Assembly (NCBI GenBank): GCA_022712835.1
Contig: JAFLJU010000371.1
Span: forward strand, 1 to 13,165
DNA length: 13,165 nucleotides
Direction: 5' to 3'
Source of the DNA: Desulfobacteraceae bacterium
GTDB lineage: Bacteria > Desulfobacterota > Desulfobacteria > Desulfobacterales > Desulfobacteraceae
Positions 1-7,028 of this stretch are shown one piece after another. The stretch's first letter is position 1. Each line of letters begins with the position of its first letter. The notes beneath the pieces were generated by a model. The model did not search any database. It was not told where the DNA came from and was given only the letters and a program-made list of their open reading frames with translations. The translations under genes and the position numbers were made by a program.

Positions 1-135
1 TGGCACCGCAGTCACATCATCCAGGCCCCCATGTCTGCCCAGCGTTTCACCGCAGTGGTCGTCGCAGCAATGCATAAAAAACGAATACTGGGCGCTACAG
101 GCAGGTATGTGATCATTTTAAAACAAGAAAAATGA
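1..135 (+). CDS. C-terminal end of an unidentified protein, cut by the window edge
   Basis: The first reading frame is open from base 1 to a TGA at 133-135 and gives 44 codons ending ATGRYVIILKQEK. This is the only plausible gene end on the plus strand in the window, and it would converge on the minus-strand chemoreceptor gene. The peptide has a mixed hydrophobic and basic character that is credible for a protein C-terminus. I do not recognise the family, no start is visible, and a chance open stretch is possible. Bases 136-290 hold no gene that I can see. Confidence 0.3.
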   Translation, partial: WHRSHIIQAPMSAQRFTAVVVAAMHKKRILGATGRYVIILKQEK

Positions 136-191
136 ACCGGGTGTGCTACGCAAGTACCTAACCGGACATCACTGAGGATCAACATAATAAA

Positions 192-222
192 AAAAGATCA
201 TCAAACACAAATTTGGTCTTTT
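192..222 (-). terminator. weak AT-rich hairpin after the chemoreceptor gene
   Basis: The arms AAAAGAT (192-198) and GTCTTTT (216-222) pair with one G-U, and an inner CAAA/TTTG pairing (202-205 with 212-215) extends the stem past a small bulge. On the minus strand the hairpin is followed by a run of T, as in a Rho-independent terminator, and it lies about 70 bases past the chemoreceptor stop. The GC-poor stem makes it a weak candidate. Confidence 0.3.
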
Positions 223-290
223 GAGTATAGCAGAAAAACTCGGTAATGTTCCATGGTTTATTGGATAATGGGTCTTTCAAGTAACCTCTC

Positions 291-1430
291 TTAGACCACA
301 AACTGTTCCATCATTTTGTTGAGTGTCGTTGCCAACTGAGACAAGTTTTCCACACTGTTTTTGGACAGTCTGCTGTTTTTTTTCAAATCATCTGTGGATG
401 CATAGACATCTGTAATCAATTGGGTTATTTCGCCGGCTACAGAAGAACTATGTTCTACATTCTGGCTAACTTCAACAATCCCATCGGATACAATTGTGAC
501 GTTCTGGGCAATCTCTCGGGTCGCAATAGACTGCTCTTCAATTGCTGCAGCAATCGTTATCACACTATGACGGATTTCGGTTATAACAACGGATATTTGA
601 TCTATCTCCTCAACAGACTCACAAGTTGAGGAGATATTTTTTTTTATGAGTCCTTTTATATCCTTTGTAAACACCTCGGTTTGTTTTGCAAGTTCTTTGA
701 TTTCATTGGCAACAATAGCAAAACCTTTTCCTGCATCACCTGCTCTGGCGGCTTCGATGGTGGCGTTCAATGAGAGTAAATTTGTCTGTTCAGAGATATC
801 TGAAATGGATTCAGTGACCTTACTGATAGTGCCTGCAACATTATTTAGTTTTTTCATTTTCTCCGTTGCTACGGCTGATCTCTCAACTGCTTTTTCTGTG
901 ATCGGTTTTGCCACGCCGGTGTTTTTTGAGATTTCATTAATTGTATTGGTCATCTCTTCAATCGCCACAACAATAGAATTTGTATTTTGTGCCGAGGTCT
1001 TCATATTTTTAGCTGCTGCATACATATTGGAACTCATCTCTTTTGAAGCTGATGTTACTGTATTTGCCTTATGGGCATTATCATCAGCAGCATCGGAAAC
1101 CCGTTTTGATATTTTTGTTAACTCTACAGTCGACGTGTTGAGTTGCCCAATACCTTTGATAATTCCCTGAATTATCGCACGTAAATTTTTGCTCATAACA
1201 TTCATACTGTTGACCATTACCCCAAGTTCGTCACTACTTTTAATATCAAGTGTCTCTTTGAAATTTCCAGCAGAAATTAGTTTAACGTATTCAACCGTTG
1301 GTTTCAGGGGGCCTGTAATTGAACGGATGATTAGATAGGACATCAAGCTGATTAGACAGATCGAAACGCTGCAAATTATGATAAATACGGTTTTAATTTT
1401 TTCTGAAAAATGATTTGAAATTTTTTCCAT
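291..1430 (-). CDS. methyl-accepting chemotaxis protein, C-terminal part (TM2, HAMP, signalling domain)
   Basis: This 379-residue frame is the cytoplasmic portion of a chemoreceptor, which would couple a periplasmic ligand signal to CheW/CheA. Residues about 14-36 form a membrane helix, 37-90 a HAMP domain ([20 protein letters not shown]), and the rest a long coiled-coil signalling domain. The highly conserved hairpin tip is at about 212-250, with [18 protein letters not shown] and [18 protein letters not shown]. No CheR-binding pentapeptide is visible at the C-terminus. It is not a natural stand-alone gene: the codons upstream of its ATG stay open for 22 triplets, up to the TAG that ends the sensor half at 1497-1499. 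The two halves are therefore one 576-codon receptor with one stop. If translated alone, from a start without an obvious strong ribosome site, it would be a one-helix membrane protein lacking the sensor. Confidence 0.9.
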   Translation of the reverse strand: MEKISNHFSEKIKTVFIIICSVSICLISLMSYLIIRSITGPLKPTVEYVKLISAGNFKETLDIKSSDELGVMVNSMNVMSKNLRAIIQGIIKGIGQLNTSTVELTKISKRVSDAADDNAHKANTVTSASKEMSSNMYAAAKNMKTSAQNTNSIVVAIEEMTNTINEISKNTGVAKPITEKAVERSAVATEKMKKLNNVAGTISKVTESISDISEQTNLLSLNATIEAARAGDAGKGFAIVANEIKELAKQTEVFTKDIKGLIKKNISSTCESVEEIDQISVVITEIRHSVITIAAAIEEQSIATREIAQNVTIVSDGIVEVSQNVEHSSSVAGEITQLITDVYASTDDLKKNSRLSKNSVENLSQLATTLNKMMEQFVV

Positions 1431-1496
1431 AACTCCATGAAAAGATATAGCGATGTCCTTTAGTTGATTTTCGCCCCCTCTGAATTGGGCAACAAT

Positions 1497-1499
1497 CTA
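1497..1499 (-). other. in-frame TAG interrupting the chemoreceptor
   Basis: The codons read GAA ATT CGA AAA TAG ATT GTT GCC CAA and then continue open through the start of the downstream half. No frame change is needed. A single base change from CAG, AAG or TGG, among others, would create it. It sits near the end of the periplasmic helical domain, before the second membrane helix, so termination here removes all signalling parts. Confidence 0.85.
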
Positions 1500-2021
1500 T
1501 TTTCGAATCTCAAGATCTTTTTCTTGAACATATTGTTTAAATAGCTTTTGCCAGGTTGTGCTTAACGTATTGGCATCCTGGCTGACTTCGACCAGCTTAA
1601 GGGTCAAGGAGGTCCCTTCCAATGAGTTCATAAGAGACGCCACTCGTATCAGGTTCTTAATTGGAAATGCTCCCCGCCCTGTTTTTAAATCGTATATTTC
1701 AGCAGCCTTTTCAACGGGAGTTCCCTCTTGGAGTAGTCTATGGATTTCACCGATAATACCATCGGTGAGTGTTAACAGCTTTAACATTTCGGTAAGCTCT
1801 AAAAATAGTTGCTCGTTTTCTCCATGAACGTATCGTTCAAAGGCTAAAGAAATATTTTTTGTACTGAGTTCATACTTATAGGCTGCATGCTCTGTCCGGC
1901 TTGTCTGTCTGACTTTGTCAAAGAAAAACATACTGACCAGAACCAGAAATATGACCATCATAATTGAGAACAAAACAATTGTGAAATTTTTTCTTCCGAT
2001 GGTATTTAGAATTTTTGGCAT
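1497..2021 (-). CDS. methyl-accepting chemotaxis protein, N-terminal sensor part (ends at in-frame TAG)
   Basis: This 174-residue frame begins at an ATG preceded by AAAAGGA with a 7-base gap, a good ribosome site. Residues about 12-34 form the first membrane helix (IVLFSIMMVIFLVLVSMFFF). The rest is a mainly helical extracytoplasmic region, like the four-helix-bundle or similar all-helical sensor domains of chemoreceptors. The ligand cannot be told from sequence. The frame lacks a second membrane helix, HAMP and signalling domain, all of which follow in the same frame after the stop. On its own it would be a membrane-anchored sensor fragment with no output. It lies just downstream of the strong terminator at 2108-2153, so it should have its own promoter within 2022-2107; I see no convincing one. 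Confidence 0.85.
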   Translation of the reverse strand: MPKILNTIGRKNFTIVLFSIMMVIFLVLVSMFFFDKVRQTSRTEHAAYKYELSTKNISLAFERYVHGENEQLFLELTEMLKLLTLTDGIIGEIHRLLQEGTPVEKAAEIYDLKTGRGAFPIKNLIRVASLMNSLEGTSLTLKLVEVSQDANTLSTTWQKLFKQYVQEKDLEIRK

Positions 2022-2107
2022 TGCAGATTCCTTTTATGTTATGGTTAGCCTGTTAATTTATTGGATATCAATTTTCTTCTGGGTGACGGTTAAAGAAACA
2101 GGTGCTT

Positions 2108-2153
2108 AAAAAAAAGCGGTCCCTGTAATCTGAAACACAAGGACCACCTTTTT
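2108..2153 (-). terminator. strong Rho-independent terminator after the formate dehydrogenase remnant
   Basis: On the minus strand the arms AAAAAGGTGGTCC and GGACCGCTTTTTT pair over about 13 positions (with G-U pairs) around an 18-base loop, followed by eight T residues. It starts a few bases after the TAG of the fdhA remnant, so it is probably that gene's original terminator. The A/T tracts on both sides could let it work in both directions. Confidence 0.75.
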
Positions 2154-2158
2154 ACAAA

Positions 2159-2438
2159 CTATACCTTGGTCAGGCTCACGGCACAGACCTTAAGTTCAGG
2201 TATTTTAGCAATCGGGTTCATAGACCGGGTTCGTCAGTTTATTAACATTGGCTTCTTCAAAATGGAAGGGCATGAACACCACCCCTTGTTCCACCCGGTC
2301 GGTGATCATAATCCGGATTTCAATATCTTCCCTGCGGGAGGCCAAGTCGGGCTTTGAGTCACCCACAGGATCGATGGCTTTTCTCACCCGGGGCACCCGC
2401 CGTTCCGTATTGGCAAAAAACATTATCTTTAAACTGGA
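2159..2438 (-). pseudogene. fdhA: remnant of formate dehydrogenase alpha subunit (molybdopterin oxidoreductase), C-terminal pieces
   Basis: Two pieces typical of the C-terminal region of FdhA-type molybdopterin oxidoreductases are joined. The first is FANTERRVPRVRKAIDPVGD (from about 2414 down), normally located before the last third of the protein. The second is SRREDIEIRIMITDRVEQGV then VFMPFHFEEANVNKLTNP, from the C-terminal cofactor-binding domain. The roughly 150 or more residues usually lying between them are missing. A one-base insertion near 2208-2212 then shifts the frame: after YEP the expected IAKIPELKVCAVSLTKV continues in the next frame to a TAG at 2159-2161. Nothing of the N-terminal iron-sulfur and catalytic regions is present, so it cannot be functional. 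The 5' edge abuts the transporter gene stop at 2447, which suggests a deletion joined the two loci. The family call is firm; the exact extent of the loss is from memory of family lengths. Confidence 0.8.
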
Positions 2439-2446
2439 TAATAGAC

Positions 2447-3724
2447 TTAGTTGAAGACTTTTAAAATTCGGACCAGAATTAAAAGCACTATACCACCGAC
2501 ACCAAGGGCAAAGCCGAGTGTTGCGACAATCAAATTCAGCTTCCCGGGCCGGAATGCTTTATCGATTTGCCGGGTAACGCAATAAATATTTAAGCCAAAT
2601 ATCAACGGGTAGTTAATCAGACCCATTGAGACCGCAATCAGGACCATCACCATCGGTCTTTGAAGAACAGTTGCCATGAGAAGACCTGATGTAGCCACCA
2701 ACAGCATGTAGGCAACACTTAATTGTTGAGTTTTTTTGTCATTGGTCTTAAACACCTGTTGTACCAGGTTTCCAAACAGTCGCTTGACTCCATCCATTAC
2801 TGCCAGATATCCACCCCAGAAAGCCGCAAACAGGGCTATCATAAATACTGGAAAAACCCAATCCCCAAGTGTTTGGGTGAATATCTCCGATAGTTTTAAG
2901 GAGATTTCAATTCCTTCCGGGACTATCCCACGAGGTCTTAAAACCGTAGCACCCACGGACAAAAATATAACTGCTACCAAGCAAGAGATGATCATGCCCA
3001 GCCTGATATCAAAGAGTGATTTTTTCAAAGCAGCCAATAATGCATGTTTACCAGATGTCTGATCTTCATTTATCCAGTCCTTCCTTTTTTTCAGAGCCCA
3101 TTCTGACATAAAAATCGAGCTGGCCGGATCAGTCGGAACTCTCAAGATGGCCACAATCACTATCCATACACCTGCAACGGCTGGTATGGTGGGAACAAGC
3201 CCGCTTGCAATGGTTCCCAATTGGGGGGGCGAAACTAAAAATGCCAGGCTTGCTGTCAGAACGATAATTAAGACCAAAAACTTAGATATCAACTCGATAC
3301 TTTTATATTTACCCCCCAGGACAACACCAATTGTGACTAAAAAAAGGATGACACACCAAACCCGAAAGCTGATCGCAGGAATAGCTGTGAACAAAACGGA
3401 ACTGCTCAATCCCAGCACGGATGACATGATTAGAGGCGGAGTGATAAACATAAACAGCATCAGCACTTTCAGTAAAAAACGGCCGGTCTTTATCTGAGCA
3501 TAACCATCTATCAGGGTTTTACCGGTTGCTACGGCATAACGGGGTCCGTATTCGTAGTTCGGGTAGTAAAATATATGGACCATTAATACCATCCATAACA
3601 GTGCATGTCCGTATAAAGCGCCAGCATAAGTTAAAAGTGCCAGATGAGTTTCACCGATACAAAGAGAAGCAAATATTATTCCAGGCCCTAAAGTTTTGAG
3701 TTTTTTGCTCAGGATCTCTTTCAT
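2447..3724 (-). CDS. atypical Nramp-family membrane transporter
   Basis: A 425-residue polytopic membrane protein with about 11 hydrophobic helices and the overall Nramp (LeuT-fold) layout: GPG at 13-15, AGA-YG-LLW after helix 1, and long helices to the C-terminus. The ATG at 3724 is preferred because GGAG lies five bases before it; a GTG two codons upstream overlaps that site. Canonical Nramp helix 1 carries DPGN, whose Asp and Asn bind Mn2+/Fe2+; here the aligned residues are GETH (24-27). The helix 6 MPH motif that supplies the metal-binding Met is VPT (196-198). Substrate therefore cannot be assumed to be Mn2+ or Fe2+. It is the last gene of the lyase/hydro-lyase cluster, 141 bases after the small subunit stop, so it may share that transcript or have its own weak promoter. 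Transport of the pathway's acid substrate, or of a metal other than manganese, are both open. Confidence 0.75.
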   Translation of the reverse strand: MKEILSKKLKTLGPGIIFASLCIGETHLALLTYAGALYGHALLWMVLMVHIFYYPNYEYGPRYAVATGKTLIDGYAQIKTGRFLLKVLMLFMFITPPLIMSSVLGLSSSVLFTAIPAISFRVWCVILFLVTIGVVLGGKYKSIELISKFLVLIIVLTASLAFLVSPPQLGTIASGLVPTIPAVAGVWIVIVAILRVPTDPASSIFMSEWALKKRKDWINEDQTSGKHALLAALKKSLFDIRLGMIISCLVAVIFLSVGATVLRPRGIVPEGIEISLKLSEIFTQTLGDWVFPVFMIALFAAFWGGYLAVMDGVKRLFGNLVQQVFKTNDKKTQQLSVAYMLLVATSGLLMATVLQRPMVMVLIAVSMGLINYPLIFGLNIYCVTRQIDKAFRPGKLNLIVATLGFALGVGGIVLLILVRILKVFN

Positions 3725-3865
3725 AAACACTCCGTTTGAATGTATTGCAAAATTATTTTTATCCCGTCAGCCTATTCAATTTTGTCTAATTAAAAACCAA
3801 TAAGTGAACCATCGGGAGCTGAAGCTGTAAGCGTCGCCTCGAACCTATCGGGGCAATGTCTGCTG

Positions 3866-4357
3866 TTACAATTTTTCTTCCTTTAACAGGTTTAAAATGC
3901 CACCTATTTCAAGGATTTTCAATATTTCTGGTGAAAGGGGATCTGCTTTTATGGTTATATTTTTATTTACATTGATAATTTTAGACTCATTTATCAAAAC
4001 CTCGGCCCTATCCTGGGGGTCGAATTCAGCCGCAATTCTCGGTGCTGTTAGCAGAGGTAATCCAATAGCAATGGCATTGCGAAAAAAAATCCGGCCAAAA
4101 GACTCTGCAACAATACATCCGATTCCAAGTGTCTTAAGAGCAGCCGGTGCATTTTCCCGGCTCGACCCGCAACCGAAATTGATCCCGCTGATTATGATGT
4201 CCCCATCAGATACGTTGACTGCAAATGAAGGCAGTATGCTTTCCAATACATGTTTTTGAATCTTTTCCATGTCTGCATTCAAGTATTGTCCGGAAACGAT
4301 GGCATCCGTATCAATATTATCCCCCAATTTCCACACCTTCCCTTTAATCAATTCCAT
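3866..4357 (-). CDS. LeuD-type small subunit of an aconitase-superfamily hydro-lyase
   Basis: A 163-residue protein of the short LeuD/HacB type, the swivel subunit that pairs with the iron-sulfur large subunit encoded immediately upstream. GDNIDTDAIVSGQYL (12-26) and NFGCGSSRENAP (60-71) are the family signatures; the second contributes to substrate carboxylate binding, and the Ser-Ser-Arg is intact. The loop after QYL (NADMEKIQ) is where family members differ in substrate preference, and I cannot read the substrate from it. The start ATG has GAGG ten bases upstream, and the gene begins 34 bases after the large-subunit stop. Alternatives are isopropylmalate isomerase, homoaconitase, citraconase/methylmalate dehydratase or dimethylmalate dehydratase. 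The adjacent PrpB-type lyase argues for a catabolic role rather than leucine synthesis. Confidence 0.85.
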   Translation of the reverse strand: MELIKGKVWKLGDNIDTDAIVSGQYLNADMEKIQKHVLESILPSFAVNVSDGDIIISGINFGCGSSRENAPAALKTLGIGCIVAESFGRIFFRNAIAIGLPLLTAPRIAAEFDPQDRAEVLINESKIINVNKNITIKADPLSPEILKILEIGGILNLLKEEKL

Positions 4358-4391
4358 TTTTTATTTTCCTCGATCAGTTCTAAGCTTCTAA

Positions 4392-5645
4392 TTATATACT
4401 TCCGGGATCAGTTATTTTACCCTTGATGGCTGATGCGATGACTGTGGCAGGTGAGGCCAGATAGATCTGGGCCTGGTCGCTACCCATACGTCCCTTGAAA
4501 TTTCTATTCGTGCTGGATATACAACGCTCGCCAGGCGCCATCAGGCCCATATGGCCACCAAAACAGGGGCCACAACCCGGGTTGAGAATCACCCCACCCG
4601 CTTCAACCAATGTTGCCAGGATTCCTTTTGCCATAGCCTGCTTGTAAACCTCCATGGAAGCGGGAGTTACAAGCAGGCGTGTGTTGGGATGAACTGTTTG
4701 GCCCTTGATCAAGTCAGCAGCCAGTTTTAAATCTTCAATGCGGCCGTTGGTACAGGAACCTAAAACAGCCTGTTGTACTTCTATATCTTGAAGGGCACTG
4801 ACCGGCCTGACATTGTCAACCGAATGCGGCAAAGCCACCTGGGGGCTGAGACCAGACACGTCAATTTCATACACAGCCGAAACAGCGGCCTCCGGATTGA
4901 CAGACATTCTCTGGGTTGGTTGCTTTTTGGCATGTTCAAGGTAGCGGTAGGTTTTACCATCCGGGGCAAAAAAACCAAATTTTGCTCCGATTTCAACAGC
5001 CATGTTGCTTATCACCATTCGACCTTCAATGGACAGCTCTTCGGCAATCGGCCCCACAAACTCCACTGACATGTATTGGGCAATATCACTGGAATATTTT
5101 CCTGCGATATGCAGAATAATGTCCTTTGAGGTGACCGGATATGCCAGTTTCCCCTTCAGAACAAATCGGACGGTCCGGGGGACTTTAAACCAGAGCTTCC
5201 CTGTTGTCACGGCATAGGTAAAATCGGAAAACCCAACCCCACTGGCTGCAACGCCAAGGGCACCATAGGTGCAGGTATGAGAATCAGTTCCCAATACCAG
5301 TTCCCCGGGTAACACATGCCCTTTTTCCATCATGACCTGATGGGCAATCCCATGGTTCTGCCCATAAAAATTTTTGATACGGTATTTATCAACCGCTGCC
5401 TTGACCAATTGATGAATGGATGCGGCTCTTTCAGTGGGAGCCGGAGTGTAGTGGTCCAATACAATAACAACCCTGTCGGGGTCATTAAGCCGATTGACCT
5501 TACATGCTTCCAGATTCATATACACAGCAGCAAATGCTTCATGGCTGATAAATTTATCAATTTCTGCCGTTACATACTCCCCGGGTCTGACCTTATCCCG
5601 GCCTATTGCATTGGCAAAAATGGTTTCTGCGATTGTCATAGACAT
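4392..5645 (-). CDS. LeuC/HacA-type large subunit of an aconitase-superfamily hydro-lyase
   Basis: A 417-residue protein of the short LeuC class. It carries the three cysteines for a 4Fe-4S cluster, C298 in GSCTNGR and C358/C361 in NPGCGPCFGGHMG, and also DHYTP (64-68), GTDSHT (119-124) and an SSTNRNFKGRMG stretch. It should catalyse reversible dehydration/hydration (or isomerisation) of a hydroxy di- or tricarboxylate in the cytoplasm together with the LeuD-type subunit. The ATG at 5645 is chosen because AGAGG sits seven bases before it and MTIAETIFANA matches the usual family N-terminus; a longer frame to 5699 would add 18 unlikely residues. The gene follows the lyase stop by 54 bases. The lyase neighbour makes a DmdA-like (2,3-dimethylmalate dehydratase) or citramalate/methylcitrate-type activity more attractive than leucine synthesis, since no leuA or leuB is present. 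Exact substrate is inference. Confidence 0.87.
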   Translation of the reverse strand: MSMTIAETIFANAIGRDKVRPGEYVTAEIDKFISHEAFAAVYMNLEACKVNRLNDPDRVVIVLDHYTPAPTERAASIHQLVKAAVDKYRIKNFYGQNHGIAHQVMMEKGHVLPGELVLGTDSHTCTYGALGVAASGVGFSDFTYAVTTGKLWFKVPRTVRFVLKGKLAYPVTSKDIILHIAGKYSSDIAQYMSVEFVGPIAEELSIEGRMVISNMAVEIGAKFGFFAPDGKTYRYLEHAKKQPTQRMSVNPEAAVSAVYEIDVSGLSPQVALPHSVDNVRPVSALQDIEVQQAVLGSCTNGRIEDLKLAADLIKGQTVHPNTRLLVTPASMEVYKQAMAKGILATLVEAGGVILNPGCGPCFGGHMGLMAPGERCISSTNRNFKGRMGSDQAQIYLASPATVIASAIKGKITDPGSI

Positions 5646-5699
5646 ATTTAATCCTCTTTTCAAATTCGATAACGCTCGTCCATTATTTCCCTGGTTCAA

Positions 5700-6563
5700 T
5701 CAGGGTGTTTTGTATTTATTCTCAAGCGTATTGTAAAAAGGAAGATCCAGGAATTGATTGAGTTCCCCAAAAGAGTGCGACCATTCGGAAAAATCTCTTT
5801 GCTTCCCTTTCTCCTTTAAAGCCTTTAATTCTTGCGTACATGCGGATATTTTAGCTGCCAGGCAGACGCCGGGGTACAAAACGATTGCATAGCCCATTTT
5901 TTCCAGTTCCTCTTGGGAGAGATTAGGGGTCAACGGCGCCAAATTAATCAATAAAGGTTTCTGGGGGATTCGTTGTGGAATCTCTTCCATATGCCCTATG
6001 GTTTGAGGGGCTTCAATGAAGATAATATCAGCACCTGCCTCTGCATACATACCACCCCGCTCGATGGCGTTTTCGAATCCATCAGTGGCAATGGCATCTG
6101 TTCTGGCAATGATAAGGAACTCTGAATTGCGACGTGCGTCCACTGCCGCTTTTATCTTTTCAACCATATCTGTCGCTGCAATTATTTTTTTGCCCGTCAT
6201 ATGACCGCATCGTTTTGGCCAGGTTTGATCTTCAAGATGTATAGCTGCAACCCCGGCTTTCTCGAATGCCCTTATTGTACGATATACATTGATCGGATTG
6301 CCGTAACCTGTGTCGGCATCTGCAATCAACGGGATATTGATGGCATCAGCTATTCTAGAAGCGTTTTCAACCATCTCTGTCAATGTTAATAATCCGATGT
6401 CCGGTAATCCAAAGTTACTGACCGATGTACCGAATCCTGTCATATAAGCGGCCTTAAAACCGGCTGCTTGAGTGATTTTTGCTGTAATCGGGTCAAAAAC
6501 ACCCGGTGCTTGAATTATTTTCCCTTCTGAGAATAACTCTCGTAATCCTTTTTTAACTGCCAT
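5700..6563 (-). CDS. PrpB/isocitrate-lyase-superfamily lyase, possibly 2,3-dimethylmalate lyase-like
   Basis: A 287-residue TIM-barrel lyase of the isocitrate lyase/PEP mutase superfamily. The Mg2+-binding Asp pair is in ADADTGYG (D82, D84) and E111 in LEDQ. The catalytic Cys is C119 in PKRCGHMTGKK; the other conserved residues are R154 in IIARTDA and E184 in FIEAP. The KRCGH motif marks a true C-C lyase (methylisocitrate, dimethylmalate or isocitrate type) rather than a phosphonomutase. Such enzymes cleave a hydroxy acid to pyruvate, glyoxylate or another oxo acid plus a carboxylate. The ATG at 6563 has GGAG nine bases upstream; TTG/ATG starts at 6584/6578 lack this. It is the first gene of the cluster, ahead of LeuCD-type subunits, as expected for a hydration-then-cleavage route. 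Methylisocitrate lyase is the main alternative, but no prpC or prpD-type gene is in view. Confidence 0.85.
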   Translation of the reverse strand: MAVKKGLRELFSEGKIIQAPGVFDPITAKITQAAGFKAAYMTGFGTSVSNFGLPDIGLLTLTEMVENASRIADAINIPLIADADTGYGNPINVYRTIRAFEKAGVAAIHLEDQTWPKRCGHMTGKKIIAATDMVEKIKAAVDARRNSEFLIIARTDAIATDGFENAIERGGMYAEAGADIIFIEAPQTIGHMEEIPQRIPQKPLLINLAPLTPNLSQEELEKMGYAIVLYPGVCLAAKISACTQELKALKEKGKQRDFSEWSHSFGELNQFLDLPFYNTLENKYKTP

Positions 6564-6591
6564 CCCACTTGACTCCATTTTCAATTTGTTA

Positions 6592-6603
6592 ATCAGTACT
6601 GAT
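6592..6603. promoter_or_regulatory. perfect 12-bp palindrome in the lyase gene leader
   Basis: ATCAGTACTGAT is a perfect palindrome about 30 bases upstream of the chosen lyase start, with a partial repeat (AACTGAT) directly beside it. It lies downstream of the predicted promoter, inside the 5' leader, where it could be a second repressor site or a DNA-level signal. Its sequence differs from the inverted repeat in the promoter, so the TetR protein need not be its ligand. Confidence 0.35.
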
Positions 6604-6674
6604 AACTGATTTAAATATTGCCATATATCTTAATAGATTTTCATTCTCTGCAATTGCATTGCTCATAAAATGTA

Positions 6675-6702
6675 ACTATCAGTATACTTTTATACTTGTC
6701 AA
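6675..6702 (-). promoter_or_regulatory. predicted sigma70-type promoter with an inverted-repeat operator in its spacer
   Basis: On the minus strand a perfect TTGACA (6697-6702) and GATAGT (6675-6680, four of six consensus bases) are separated by 16 bases. Those 16 bases, AGTATAAAAGTATACT (6681-6696), form an inverted repeat with six-base arms. A dimeric repressor bound there would cover both promoter boxes. A further GTATAC lies 50 bases upstream (6732-6737) on the same DNA face. The obvious candidate ligand-binding regulator is the TetR protein encoded just upstream. The leader to the lyase start is about 105 bases. Confidence 0.6.
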
Positions 6703-6740
6703 GGAAATACTTTTTTTATAATAGGACATTTGTATACTGT

Positions 6741-7028
6741 TTTTCTCGCTGCCCTGAACTATCTGTCGGATTGGCGACATTAAACGCCATTGTGGAAGAC
6801 ATACAAAGATATGCTTATCTAAATGGACTGCTTGATTTTTTCCACGAAAGCATGTTTAATAAAATATAAATCGCTCTATTCATCTCTTTGAAATGAAATG
6901 CGTTTAAAGGAAATTCAGAATATAATATACTTCGAGTTACATTTGCTATTGAAAAACGCAGATACTGACTGTTTTTATGCTTCTCTATTGATCTAATTGT
7001 GAGACTAATTTCTGAAGGTGGGAGTTTT
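6741..7028. other. intergenic stretch between regulator and catabolic cluster
   Basis: No gene on either strand has a start, a ribosome site and a recognisable product. The plus strand holds one protein-like open stretch at about 6756-6869 (ELSVGLATLNAIVEDIQRYA, ending FNKI then TAA) with no start codon. It may be a fossil of a lost gene, but I do not recognise it. The remainder is AT-rich and presumably separates tetR from the cluster promoter. Confidence 0.4.

Noticed and set aside
646..1170. A 174-codon plus-strand open frame with hydrophobic content
   Set aside because: It is antisense to the highly conserved signalling region of the chemoreceptor; its residues are the complement of that conserved sequence and match no family.
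2447..3724. Straight annotation of the transporter as a Mn2+/Fe2+ importer (mntH)
   Set aside because: The helix 1 and helix 6 metal ligands are replaced, so the gene symbol and substrate cannot be supported.
3866..5645. Assignment of the subunits as leuC and leuD of leucine synthesis
   Set aside because: No leuA or leuB is adjacent and the operon partner is a C-C lyase; the family is clear but the specific symbols are not.
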